Shown piece after piece: positions 28,339 to 36,826 of a stretch of DNA of 64,000 nt. The translations under genes and the position numbers were made by a program. Position 1 is the stretch's first letter. Each line of letters opens with the position of its first letter. Source of the DNA: Planktomarina sp. GTDB lineage: Bacteria > Pseudomonadota > Alphaproteobacteria > Rhodobacterales > Rhodobacteraceae. The DNA is taken from NCBI GenBank assembly GCA_016780825.1, contig JADHLF010000002.1, forward strand, positions 45,951 through 109,950, in the 5' to 3' direction. The notes under the pieces are model-generated. The model was not told the origin of the DNA. It saw only the letters and a program-made list of their open reading frames with translations, and ran no database searches.

Positions 28339-30624
28339 TTGGAAAAATTTGGGAAGAGCCAATCGGTTTTGCGGCGCGAAGATGATCGTTTCCTGACGGG
28401 GCGCGGGCAATATGTGGATGATACAGCACCCGATGGGGCCTTGTATGGCTATGTGCTGCGCTCAAGCTACGCGCATGGCCGCATCACTGTGCTGGACACG
28501 CAGGAGGCGGAAGAGGCCGAGGGCGTCCATCTCGTGCTGACTGCGGCCGCGCTGGAGAAGGCGGGGCTCTCGGGCAAGATGGAAGCGAGTCTGGTCAAAA
28601 ACCAAGATGGTCAATTTGCGCCGAACACAGATCGGTTATTGCTGGCCAAACACAAGGTGCGCTTTGTGGGGGAACCGGTGGCCATGGTGTTTGCCGAGAC
28701 CTATGCGCAGGCGCGGGCCGCGGCCGATCAGATTGAGTTCGAGGTTGATGATTTGCCGGTGCATCTTGAGGTGCAACCGGGCGGGCCCGATTTGCATGAT
28801 GCAGCGCCGAATAATGTGGCCTTTGATTGGGCGTTGGGCGATCGCGCGCAGATGGAGGCGGTGAAAGCCAAAGCGGCCCATGTGTTGAGTTTTGAAATTT
28901 CTGACAACCGTGTGATTTGTAATTCCATGGAGCCGCGCGGCTGCTGGGCGCAAATGGAAGATGGGCGGGTGCACCTCTGCGTAAATGGTCAGGGGGTCTG
29001 GTCGCAAAAGGGGCAATTGGCGAGGATGTTGGGCCTGCCTGAAAGCGAGATTCGTGTGACCAACCCCGACGTCGGTGGCGGCTTTGGCATGAAAGCCATG
29101 ACCTATCCCGAGTATTTTCTGACCGCGCAGGCGGCGCGCATGCTCAATCGTTCGGTGCGCTGGATGTCGGACCGATCGGAGGCGATGCTGTCGGACAATG
29201 GTGGCCGGGATTTAACCTCGACGGCAACGTTGGCTTTGGATGCCGATCATAAAATCATCGGTTATCAGGTGCAGACGCTGGCCAATATGGGCGCCTATTC
29301 GGGTCAATTTGCGCAGCCCATTCAAACGCAGCTGTTTTCAAAGGTTCTAACCGGTCTTTACGATATACCGGTCGCGCATCTGCAAGTGACCGGGATTTAT
29401 ACCAACACCACGCAGGTGGATGCCTATCGTGGGGCTGGGCGCCCTGAGGCGATTTACGTTTTGGAACGGGCCATGGATTATGCGGCCCGTGCGCTGGGCA
29501 TCGACGCTTGGGACTTCCGCCGGCGTAACTTCATCGCACCAGAGAAATTTCCCTATAAAACGGCCAGCCATGTGCGCTACGACGTGGGGAATTTCGGTCT
29601 TGTCTTGGATCGTTTGGCCCAAGAGGCCCGTCTCGAAGACTTTGCGGCGCGGCGCGCTGCAAGTGCGCAAAAGGGTCTACTGCGCGGCTTGGGGCTGTGC
29701 TGCTATATCGAAAGTATTTTGGGCAACCCGACCGAGACCTCGCGGGTTGTGTTTCAGGCCGATGGCAGCGTTGATCTTTATGTGGGCACTCAGTCCGGGG
29801 GGCAGGGGCATGAAACGGTCTATGCCCAATATCTGGCCGATCAAACCGGGCTGCCGGTGGAACAGATCAACGTGATCCAAGGCGACAGCGATCTCATTCC
29901 CACCGGAGGCGGAACCGGTGGATCGCGCTCCGCGACGGTGCAAAATTCCGCGACTTTGGCCTTGGTTACTGTGATGACACAGGCTTACAAGCTCTTTTTG
30001 GCGGAGCATCATGAGGTCGATCCCGCGGAGGTGAGTTTTGATGACGAGGTGTTTCGGATTGCCGGTTCAAACGTGGTGTTCAGCTGGTTGGATGCGGCCA
30101 AATTGGCGCATGAGGCGGGGCAGTCGGCGCTCTTGGATGTGACGCATTCGGCGACTTTGGATGATTTGAGCTTCCCCAATGGGGCGCATTTGGCGGAAGT
30201 GGAAGTTGATCCGCAGACCGGACAATCACAGGTCGTGCGCTATGTTATCGTCGATGATTTCGGCTATCTTCTCAATCCCATGTTGGTGGAGGGGCAGGTG
30301 CACGGCGGCGTGGTTCAAGGGCTTGGACAGGCGATGATGGAACATGTGGTTTATGATGACAACGGCCAGCTCCTGACCGCCAGCTTTATGGACTATGGCA
30401 TGCCGCGGGCCGCCGATGTGCCGATGTTTGAGTTCAACTCTGTCGTGGTGCCCTCAACTGCCAATCCCATTGGCATGAAGGGCTGCGGTGAGGCGGGCAC
30501 CATTGGCTCGATGGCCGCGGTCGCCAATGCGGTGATGGATGCTTTGGCCTCAAAGGGTGTCATGCGGGCGGACATGCCCTTCACGCCGCAGCGGGTTTGG
30601 AGCATGCTGCAAAACGCAGGCTAA
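28339..30624 (+). CDS. Xanthine dehydrogenase-family molybdopterin-binding subunit, CoxL form II-like
   Basis: A 761-residue molybdenum hydroxylase large subunit. The TTG at 28339 is chosen because AGGAG lies 7 bases upstream and the protein begins LEKFGKSQSVLRREDDRFLTG, as in the family; the open frame extends upstream to 27961 over the divergent PhyH gene. The active-site loop is AYRGAGRPEA, the form II variant, not the AYRCSFR loop of true CO dehydrogenase. MPT contacts include GGGFGMKAM and GGTGGSRSAT, and the catalytic glutamate is in GCGEAGTIG. The FAD and 2Fe-2S subunits are not adjacent, so partners must be elsewhere. DUF2235 follows after 6 bases. Confidence 0.88.
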   Translation: MEKFGKSQSVLRREDDRFLTGRGQYVDDTAPDGALYGYVLRSSYAHGRITVLDTQEAEEAEGVHLVLTAAALEKAGLSGKMEASLVKNQDGQFAPNTDRLLLAKHKVRFVGEPVAMVFAETYAQARAAADQIEFEVDDLPVHLEVQPGGPDLHDAAPNNVAFDWALGDRAQMEAVKAKAAHVLSFEISDNRVICNSMEPRGCWAQMEDGRVHLCVNGQGVWSQKGQLARMLGLPESEIRVTNPDVGGGFGMKAMTYPEYFLTAQAARMLNRSVRWMSDRSEAMLSDNGGRDLTSTATLALDADHKIIGYQVQTLANMGAYSGQFAQPIQTQLFSKVLTGLYDIPVAHLQVTGIYTNTTQVDAYRGAGRPEAIYVLERAMDYAARALGIDAWDFRRRNFIAPEKFPYKTASHVRYDVGNFGLVLDRLAQEARLEDFAARRAASAQKGLLRGLGLCCYIESILGNPTETSRVVFQADGSVDLYVGTQSGGQGHETVYAQYLADQTGLPVEQINVIQGDSDLIPTGGGTGGSRSATVQNSATLALVTVMTQAYKLFLAEHHEVDPAEVSFDDEVFRIAGSNVVFSWLDAAKLAHEAGQSALLDVTHSATLDDLSFPNGAHLAEVEVDPQTGQSQVVRYVIVDDFGYLLNPMLVEGQVHGGVVQGLGQAMMEHVVYDDNGQLLTASFMDYGMPRAADVPMFEFNSVVVPSTANPIGMKGCGEAGTIGSMAAVANAVMDALASKGVMRADMPFTPQRVWSMLQNAG

Positions 30625-30630
30625 GTCGGT

Positions 30631-31710
30631 ATGTCCCTCTGGCATTGGATCAAGTCCAAGATTTGGCAGAACCGCTTTGGCCAGCTCGTGGAAAATGCGG
30701 GTTCTGCCTCTGGGGCCGCACCGCGCCGAATGGTGCATGTTGTCGTGATGGATGGCACGCTCTCCTCGCTTGAACCGGGATTTGAGACAAATGCCGGACT
30801 GGCCTATCAGCTTTTGAAACGCAGCGCGGGACCCGGTCTGACAGTGCATTATCAACCTGGGCTGCAATTTGACCGGGGCAATTTCTTGGCATCGGCCTGG
30901 TCGGTATTGACCGGCAGCGGTTTGGATTTGCAGATTCAGCAGGTCTACGGCGCCTTGGCGAGCCGCTATGAACTGGGGGATGAGATTTTTTTGATTGGCT
31001 ATTCGCGCGGTGCCTTTGCGGCGCGCTCTTTGGCGGGATTGATCGATCGGGTCGGCTTGCTGCGGCGCGATCAGGCGATGCAGCGGCATGTTTCCATGGC
31101 CTATCGCCACTACCGGGACGGCAGCACAGACCTGCGGGCCTTTGCTGAAGAATATTGCCACTCCGATGTCCCCATCGCGGCGATTGGGGTTTGGGACACG
31201 GTCAAGGCGCTTGGGCTGCGCTTGCCGGGCGTCTGGCGGCTGTTCGAGAGCAAATACCGGTTTCACAACCATCAGATCAGCGCATGTGTCGGCGCCGGGT
31301 TTCACGCTTTGGCCTTGGACGAAACCCGCGACACCTATCGGCCAGAGATGTGGGAGGATCCAGCCGATCGGCAGGTCCTGGTGCAGCAGGTCTGGTTTGC
31401 TGGAAATCATGGAGATGTGGGCGGGCAGGTGATGGGATCTCCGCAGACACGGCCCCTGTCCAACATACCTTTTGTTTGGATGATGCAGCGATTGCAAGAG
31501 CAAGGCCTTCCTTTGCCCAAAGCTTGGGCACAGGAGTTTGTGCAAGATGTTCATGCGCCCTCGACCGGCAATTGGAGCGGATTGAATTGGGTCTTTTGGG
31601 CGCGGTCTCGGCGTTTGGTTGGACGCTTTCGCTCAGAGTCAATCCATCCCAGCGTCGCGGATGGGCGGCCTGGGCGCCGCATCGGCTTGCATGATGATGC
31701 ACGTGGTTGA
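30631..31710 (+). CDS. DUF2235 alpha/beta-hydrolase domain protein
   Basis: A 359-residue protein with the DUF2235 domain. The nucleophile elbow is GYSRGAFAARSLAG (Ser about residue 129); a candidate acid/base pair lies in FAGNHGDVGG. The family includes T6SS phospholipase effectors (Tle1) but also many housekeeping proteins, and no T6SS gene is near. It starts 6 bases after the molybdoenzyme stop, so the two are one transcript. Its last 72 bases are antisense to the PaaI-like gene, and the C-terminal sequence there looks less family-like. Confidence 0.82.
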   Translation: MSLWHWIKSKIWQNRFGQLVENAGSASGAAPRRMVHVVVMDGTLSSLEPGFETNAGLAYQLLKRSAGPGLTVHYQPGLQFDRGNFLASAWSVLTGSGLDLQIQQVYGALASRYELGDEIFLIGYSRGAFAARSLAGLIDRVGLLRRDQAMQRHVSMAYRHYRDGSTDLRAFAEEYCHSDVPIAAIGVWDTVKALGLRLPGVWRLFESKYRFHNHQISACVGAGFHALALDETRDTYRPEMWEDPADRQVLVQQVWFAGNHGDVGGQVMGSPQTRPLSNIPFVWMMQRLQEQGLPLPKAWAQEFVQDVHAPSTGNWSGLNWVFWARSRRLVGRFRSESIHPSVADGRPGRRIGLHDDARG

Positions 31711-32157
31711 GCCGGTCGCATAGAGTTTGCCATCGTCCGCGCCGCGGATTTCTCCGGCGGCCACGCCGGTGGATCGGCCCGCATGCTGCACCCATCCGCG
31801 CGCGATAACGGGCTGGCCGATTGGAATGCTGCGGGTGATATTAACCTTATATTCAAGCGTTGTGTAAATGCTGCCTTTTGGCACTTTGGTCATCACTGCG
31901 CAGGCCATACAGCTGTCCAATACCGCACCATACCATCCGCCGTGCAGCCCGCCCATTGGGTTGGTATGATCAAATTCCGGGACTCCGGCAAAGGTTACAG
32001 CGCCCTGTGAGACCTCGGTCAGCTCATAGCAGAGCAGGCGCGCGATGGGCGGGTGCGGCAGAGCGCCGTCGCGCATGGCGCACATAAATTCGTACCCGGA
32101 CATCGAAAGGAGCTGCGCGCGGGTGGGCAAATCCGAAAAATCTCTCGCCTCTATCAT
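31639..32157 (-). CDS. PaaI-family hotdog thioesterase
   Basis: A 172-residue protein with a hotdog-fold thioesterase core. The motif NPMGGLHGGWYGAVLDSCMA contains the conserved Gly-rich helix entry and acidic residue of the family. The residues before position 35 are an N-terminal extension. Acyl-CoA substrate unknown. The gene converges on DUF2235 with a 72-base overlap and may be co-directional with metF (55-base gap). Confidence 0.85.
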   Translation of the reverse strand: MIEARDFSDLPTRAQLLSMSGYEFMCAMRDGALPHPPIARLLCYELTEVSQGAVTFAGVPEFDHTNPMGGLHGGWYGAVLDSCMACAVMTKVPKGSIYTTLEYKVNITRSIPIGQPVIARGWVQHAGRSTGVAAGEIRGADDGKLYATGSTTCIIMQADAAPRPPIRDAGMD

Positions 32158-32212
32158 CTCGAGCTCCCTGCGCTGCGCTATCGGTCCAGCCTAACGCGGC
32201 ACATGGAAGGCT

Positions 32213-33034
32213 TCAAGCCACGCGGCGTAGGCTTTGTTTTGGTGCCTTTCCCAAAGCGGTGCAGACCGCACTGACCACTTCGGCTCTGTTCATAGTGTAA
32301 AAATGCAGATGCTCAACACCGTTTTGGATCAAACGGTCACACAGCTCGCTGGCCTGGGCAATGGCCATCATCTCGGCCCGGCCCTCGCGCTCGGCGCGGG
32401 CGAAGCCCTCTGCCAGGTCGGGCGCGATTGAGGTGCCACAGCTGCGGGCGATGGCTTGGGTCGCTGTCCAATTTTGCACAGGCAAAATGCCAGGGATGAT
32501 CGGCAGTGTGATCCCCTGCGCTGCGGCCCTGTCGCGGAAGCGTAGAAAGAAATCTGCATGGAAGAAAAATTGCGTGATCGCAGCGGTTGCGCCGGCATCT
32601 TGCTTGCGCTTGAGCCAATCTAAATCACTCTGGGCGCTCTGTGCCAAAGGGTGCACCTCTGGATAGGCGGCGACGAAAATGTCCTGCAGCCCGTAGTGCT
32701 TGGCACATGCGATTAACTCCATCACATCCAAACCCTTGGGCGCTGTATCCCCGCGCAGAGCGATTAGACCCTCCGCGCCAGCCTCCTGTGCCGCGGTCAG
32801 ATAGGCCCGAAGATCAGCCGGGTGTTGTGTTGCACAGGTGATATGCGCCTGCAAACGTCCCAGCGCGGATCGCCGCAAGGCCCGTAGGGTGTCTAAGGTT
32901 TGAGCGGGATCCTTGGCGCAGGTTACGGAGGAAAATTCTGGCGCGAATTCCGCGAGCGTCTCAGCTGTCCGGCTCAACGAAAAAGCGGCTGTGACAGTTT
33001 TTGGTGAAAAAAATTCAAACGAAATATTGGTCAT
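32213..33034 (-). CDS. metF: Methylenetetrahydrofolate reductase
   Basis: Reduces 5,10-methylene-THF to 5-methyl-THF with FAD, supplying methionine synthase. The 273-residue TIM barrel begins MTNISFEFFSPKT, with the conserved catalytic Glu in FEFFSPK; other landmarks are VTCA, ALRGD, VAAYPEVHP and ITQFFF. Slightly shorter than E. coli MetF. It is divergent from a MetR-like regulator, which in known systems activates met genes in response to homocysteine. Confidence 0.95.
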   Translation of the reverse strand: MTNISFEFFSPKTVTAAFSLSRTAETLAEFAPEFSSVTCAKDPAQTLDTLRALRRSALGRLQAHITCATQHPADLRAYLTAAQEAGAEGLIALRGDTAPKGLDVMELIACAKHYGLQDIFVAAYPEVHPLAQSAQSDLDWLKRKQDAGATAAITQFFFHADFFLRFRDRAAAQGITLPIIPGILPVQNWTATQAIARSCGTSIAPDLAEGFARAEREGRAEMMAIAQASELCDRLIQNGVEHLHFYTMNRAEVVSAVCTALGKAPKQSLRRVA

Positions 33035-33060
33035 TCTATCCTCATTGAAGCTGGCTTGTA

Positions 33061-33089
33061 TTGACAGTGTCAGAGGATTTATGATTAAT
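33061..33089 (+). promoter_or_regulatory. Candidate housekeeping promoter of metR
   Basis: TTGACA at 33061-33066, a 17-base spacer and ATTAAT at 33084-33089 form a plausible sigma-70 promoter, 42 bases before the metR-like ATG. It overlaps a palindrome that could be the regulator's own site. Confidence 0.45.
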
Positions 33090-33100
33090 CAAATTCATAA
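33079..33100. promoter_or_regulatory. Candidate MetR operator between metF and metR
   Basis: TTATGA (33079-33084) and TCATAA (33095-33100) form an inverted repeat with a 10-base AT-rich centre, of the general T-N11-A type bound by LysR regulators. It lies between the divergent metF and metR starts. It does not match the enteric MetR consensus exactly. Confidence 0.4.
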
Positions 33101-33130
33101 AATTCAATTTAGTTATGAGGAATTTTACGA

Positions 33131-34036
33131 ATGCACTTTGATCTACGCCACCTGCGTGCCATTCGCGCCATTGATAAATGCGGTGGGCTGTCGCGTGCGG
33201 CGGATATGCTCAATCTCACACAATCGGCCCTGTCGCATCAAATCAAAGGGCTTGAGGATCAGGCGGGCGTTGATCTTTTTGTGCGGCGCACCAAACCGCT
33301 GAAATTGTCGGCAGCCGGGCAGCGGCTGCTGAAACTGGCCAATCGGGTGTTGCCAGAGGTTGAGGCCACCGAAGAGGAATTTCGAAGCTTGTTGTCGGGC
33401 AAATCAGGACGTCTGCATATCGCCATTGAATGCCATGCCTGTTTTGAATGGCTGTTTCCCGTTCTGGAGGCCTTTCGCAAGGCCTGGCCTGACGTAGATG
33501 TTGATATCCGCCCGGGTCTGGCCTTTGAGGCTTTGCCGGCCTTGGCGCGTGAGGAGGTGGATCTGGTGGTCTCCTCCGATCCAGAAGAGCATCCCGATCT
33601 CGAATTTTCACCGCTGTTTGATTATGAACCTGTATTTGTTGCCTCAAGCCAGCACAGCTTGGCGCAAAAATCTTGGATTGATGCACAGGACTTTCGCGAT
33701 GAGATCTTGATCACCTATCCGGTAGATCGGGCGCGCCTGGATGTATTCTCGCAGCTTTTGATGCCCGCCAAGGTCGAGCCTCGTACGGTGCGCCAGGTGG
33801 AGCTGACCGCGGTGATTTTGCTTTTGGTTGCCTCCAATCGCGGCGTTGCGGTCCTGCCCGATTGGGTCGTGCGTGAGGTGCGGTATAACTCTGATTACGT
33901 CACCCGACCGCTCACCAAGCAGGGGCTCACGCGCAGGCTCTATGCTGCAACCCGCCGAGAAGACACAACAAAACCCTTCATGGCGCATTTGCTCAAACTT
34001 GCCCGCAGCGAGCCGGTGAAATTGCAACGCAGCTAG
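33131..34036 (+). CDS. metR: LysR-family regulator, MetR-like
   Basis: A 301-residue LysR protein with an N-terminal winged helix (RHLRAIRAIDKCGGLSRAADML, residues about 5-65) and a periplasmic-binding-like effector domain. The AIECHACFEWLFPVLEAF segment is the mark of MetR, whose co-effector is homocysteine. It is divergent from metF with 96 bases between, the classic regulator-target arrangement. AGGA lies 8 bases before the ATG. Confidence 0.88.
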   Translation: MHFDLRHLRAIRAIDKCGGLSRAADMLNLTQSALSHQIKGLEDQAGVDLFVRRTKPLKLSAAGQRLLKLANRVLPEVEATEEEFRSLLSGKSGRLHIAIECHACFEWLFPVLEAFRKAWPDVDVDIRPGLAFEALPALAREEVDLVVSSDPEEHPDLEFSPLFDYEPVFVASSQHSLAQKSWIDAQDFRDEILITYPVDRARLDVFSQLLMPAKVEPRTVRQVELTAVILLLVASNRGVAVLPDWVVREVRYNSDYVTRPLTKQGLTRRLYAATRREDTTKPFMAHLLKLARSEPVKLQRS

Positions 34037-34094
34037 GCCTTGGCAAGCAGGCTTCGGCGGCGTATAGCCCAGCCTGATCTGCAGGAGCATCACC

Positions 34095-34886
34095 ATGGTA
34101 CAAAGCGCTAATATGAACGTAATGATCGCGACAGCGCGCAAAGCTGGACGCGCCTTGGCGAAAGATTTTCGCGAGGTGGCCAATTTGCAAGTCTCGGTCA
34201 CAGGCGCCAGTGATTTTGTCGCCCGCGCGGATATGCATGCCGATAAAGTGGTGAGAGAAGAGCTGATGGCGGCCCGTCCGACCTACGGGTACTTGGCTGC
34301 GGAAAGTGCTGAAATTGAAGGTAAAGATCCGACCCGCCGTTGGATCGTGGATGCTATGGTGGGTGTCACCAATTTCCAACATGGCATGCCTCATTATGCG
34401 GTGACGATTGCTTTGGAGCATAAGGGCGAGATTGTGGCCGGCGTGATTTACGATGCCGCGCAAGACGAATGTTTTTTCGCGGAAAAAGGCCAGGGCGCTT
34501 GGATGAATGAATCCCGTATGCGGGTGTCTGGGCGTCGCAGCCTGTCGGATTGCGTCTTTGCCACTGGCCTGCCATCTGCGGGCCGCGCGGACTTGCCGCA
34601 AACTTTGACTGATCTGGCGCAGCTTTTGCCGGTCTCCTCTGGGGTGCGCAATCTTGGCGCTGCTGCGCTGGATATGGCCTATGTGGCTGCGGGCCGTGTG
34701 GATGGATTTTGGGGGCGCCGCCTGCAAATTTGGGATGTCGCCGCTGGCATGATCATTGTGAAAGAGGCGGGCGGATTTTCTGAGGCCATTCAACCGGGTG
34801 GTGATGTGTTGCAAGATGGAACAGTGATTGCCGCGAATGATCAAGTCTTCGCGCCTTTCTGCAAGATCATCCGCAAGGGCAGCTGA
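34095..34886 (+). CDS. Inositol monophosphatase-like protein with degenerate active site
   Basis: A 263-residue member of the IMPase/SuhB family. The usual metal-binding motif DPxDGT is here DAMVGV (WIVDAMVGVTNF), so the second aspartate is replaced by valine and the proline and threonine are also gone. The usual GEE(S/G) metal site upstream is AESAE, with one glutamate missing. The C-terminal WDVAAG motif is kept. The fold should be intact, but magnesium-dependent phosphatase activity is probably lost or altered. SuhB-type regulators and non-catalytic binders exist in the family. A complete SuhB may be encoded elsewhere. Confidence 0.88.
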   Translation: MVQSANMNVMIATARKAGRALAKDFREVANLQVSVTGASDFVARADMHADKVVREELMAARPTYGYLAAESAEIEGKDPTRRWIVDAMVGVTNFQHGMPHYAVTIALEHKGEIVAGVIYDAAQDECFFAEKGQGAWMNESRMRVSGRRSLSDCVFATGLPSAGRADLPQTLTDLAQLLPVSSGVRNLGAAALDMAYVAAGRVDGFWGRRLQIWDVAAGMIIVKEAGGFSEAIQPGGDVLQDGTVIAANDQVFAPFCKIIRKGS

Positions 34887-35001
34887 CACAGGGCGCCTTG
34901 ACCCCGCGATAGGTCACGGCCGTAATCTGGGGCGTTTGGCTTCGTCGCAACAAAACACGCTCCATGCTTGACAGATGGCCGCTTTGCGCCACTTCGACCC
35001 T

Positions 35002-35541
35002 ATGCGTGTTCTTATCATTCTCATATTCACCGCCTTCACAACAGGCGCGTTGGCCCAGTGCCCAAAGCCGCCCGAGATCTCCAAGGATCTCGATCAAGCC
35101 TATCGCAGTCTCAAATTCGCGAAATTTCCCAAAGACGCGCAAGCGGCGACGGCTATACTGTGGAGCCTATGGACCCGTGCACCTGACAATCGGGCACAAC
35201 GTTTGCTCAACCGAGGGATGATGAACCTCCGGTTGGGCGACTTGGTGGCCGCCGAGGGATTTTTGACCGCCCTCATTGAATATTGCCCCGATTACGCCGA
35301 GGGTTACAATCAACGGGCCTTCGCGCGCTATCTGGCTGGGAACTTCGAAGGGGCCTTGCCAGATTTGGTTCGGGCGCTCTCCATCCGGCCGCGCCACCTT
35401 GGCGCTTTGTCGGGCAAAGGGCTGACCCATTTGGCCCTCGGACAGCCGGAGCTGGCCGAAATTGAATTTCGAAAAGAATTGGCATTAAACCCATTCACCG
35501 CCGATCGGGATTTGATCCCGAATTTGGGCACGGATTTATAA
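35002..35541 (+). CDS. Periplasmic TPR-repeat protein
   Basis: A 179-residue exported protein. ATG 35002 gives a signal peptide (MRVLIILIFTAFTTGALAQ); an earlier ATG at 34975 would add nine residues before it. The mature part has about three tetratricopeptide units, including DYAEGYNQRAFARYLAGNFE and RPRHLGALSGKGLTHLALGQ. It is paralogous to the protein at 49.2 kb. Probably a periplasmic protein-protein adaptor. Confidence 0.8.
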   Translation: MRVLIILIFTAFTTGALAQCPKPPEISKDLDQAYRSLKFAKFPKDAQAATAILWSLWTRAPDNRAQRLLNRGMMNLRLGDLVAAEGFLTALIEYCPDYAEGYNQRAFARYLAGNFEGALPDLVRALSIRPRHLGALSGKGLTHLALGQPELAEIEFRKELALNPFTADRDLIPNLGTDL

Positions 35542-35588
35542 ATAATCTGCCTTTACACGCCCGGCATTTTGCCTATGTTCGCCGCTGT

Positions 35589-35674
35589 GCCCGCGTGATG
35601 GAATGGTAGACATAGAGGACTTAAAATCCTCAGGCTTAACGGCCGTGCCGGTTCGAGTCCGGCCGCGGGTACCA
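35589..35674 (+). tRNA. tRNA-Leu (anticodon TAA)
   Basis: A class II tRNA of 86 bases with encoded CCA. The acceptor GCCCGCG pairs with CGCGGGT (terminal G-U), the anticodon stem GAGGA/TCCTC encloses loop CTTAAAA (anticodon TAA), a long variable arm follows, and the T arm contains GTTCGAGTC. Confidence 0.96.
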
Positions 35675-35808
35675 CCAAAAGTATTAGCCGCTGATTTGGA
35701 ATTGGTATTTTCCATGGTCCCGGTTGCGCCGCAGCCCCGGCCCAGAGCGCCGCTGACCAATCGCTCTGGCCCCAGATCTGTGCTGCGAGAGGTTGCGCTG
35801 GGGTGAGA

Positions 35809-36288
35809 TCAGGCCCACCACAGGGGTTCGGGTTCTTCACATTTTTGAATATTATAGACCCGCAGTTGCTCGAGCAGCCAATTCATGCGTTCAGGGTCTT
35901 CGGTAAGATAGGGCTTTGCCAGTGTGACAATATCTTGAGCCGGCGTGCGGAATTCCGCGGTCCATGCGGCGAGCTTAAACAAAATCGGAACAAATGAGAT
36001 GCCCGCTTCCGTAAGGTAATAGGGTTTCTTTTGCGCATGGTGCTCGGAGGTTCCGATTTCTAGCAGTTTAAGGTCCCGCATCAATTTCAAACGCGCAGAG
36101 AGCGAGCCCGAAGAAATATTCTCTCTGTTGTTATTTAAGATGTCGTTAAATGTGCGCCGGTTAAATAATGCAATATCGCGTATGATAATGGCAATCCATT
36201 TGTCGCCGAGGAGATGAGACGCAAGCCCAATCGGGCACATGTTTTCCTCGACGAATTTTTCGTCGAGACCATTCTTTACATCCAACAT
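35809..36288 (-). CDS. HxlR-family transcriptional regulator
   Basis: A 159-residue winged-helix protein. The motif CPIGLASHLLGDKWIAIIIRDI near residue 18 and the wing region SGSLSARLKLM...KPYYLTEAG define the HxlR (MarR-like) family, many of whose members sense reactive electrophiles or oxidants through the N-terminal cysteine (Cys18 here). It is divergent from three small genes with which it shares AT-rich regulatory DNA, and probably controls them. Confidence 0.88.
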   Translation of the reverse strand: MLDVKNGLDEKFVEENMCPIGLASHLLGDKWIAIIIRDIALFNRRTFNDILNNNRENISSGSLSARLKLMRDLKLLEIGTSEHHAQKKPYYLTEAGISFVPILFKLAAWTAEFRTPAQDIVTLAKPYLTEDPERMNWLLEQLRVYNIQKCEEPEPLWWA

Positions 36289-36410
36289 TAAACCATTCCA
36301 CCAATTAAACCACTGTTATAACAACAAGGGATCGTCAGTTTTTGCGCGTCAATTAAATTTTTATAAGACCAATGCAATATTTGACATAGTTTAAAATAAT
36401 CCTTCGATTA

Positions 36411-36425
36411 GTCTAAAATTTAGAC
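36411..36425. promoter_or_regulatory. Candidate HxlR operator
   Basis: GTCTAAA-A-TTTAGAC is a perfect 15-base palindrome, 60 bases before the first of three small genes and 123 bases before the divergent HxlR gene. The whole 36289-36484 interval is AT-rich and has no coding sequence. Assignment to HxlR is by position only. Confidence 0.5.
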
Positions 36426-36484
36426 GATATGATATGTTTTGTATCTTTGGCCAAACACTATTTGAAACTGTTGAAGGGAGTCGG

Positions 36485-36772
36485 ATGATGATGGTAAAAC
36501 TAACGCAAGATCTTGCGCGTGGGCTTGGTCCTTGGAAGGATATGTATCACGAAAATCAAGCAGTGTTAAACGCTCTTGGTGCGCGTCTTATATTTGCGGG
36601 TACGGAAAAAGATGATGACAGCAAACTGACTGTGATCATCGATTTCGACTCTCTTGAGGCAATGAAAGCTTTCGGCGGACATGAGGAATTAAAAGCCAAA
36701 CGTGCGGCCGCTGGAGCGCTCTTAGACACCACGGTGATCACCGTTATGAGCGAAGGTTCCTTTGCCGGATGA
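36485..36772 (+). CDS. Small alpha/beta protein of unknown function (monooxygenase-like fold suspected)
   Basis: A 95-residue protein. GGGAG lies just before three consecutive ATG codons (36485, 36488, 36491), any of which could start it. Segments VLNALGARLIFAGTEKDD, KLTVIIDFDSLEAMKAF and TTVITVMSEG suggest a ferredoxin-like alpha/beta fold such as in dimeric ABM or DUF3764-type proteins, but this is a visual impression. First gene of a three-gene cluster facing an HxlR regulator. Confidence 0.7.
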   Translation: MMMVKLTQDLARGLGPWKDMYHENQAVLNALGARLIFAGTEKDDDSKLTVIIDFDSLEAMKAFGGHEELKAKRAAAGALLDTTVITVMSEGSFAG

Positions 36773-36826
36773 CAGATGCAGTGGCATCGCATGCACACCG
36801 AAAAATGAACGTTAGGGAGAATATAA

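Noticed and set aside
30631..31710. Type VI secretion phospholipase effector
   Set aside because: DUF2235 occurs in Tle1 effectors, but no vgrG, PAAR, hcp or immunity gene is nearby, and the gene is joined to a metabolic molybdoenzyme gene.
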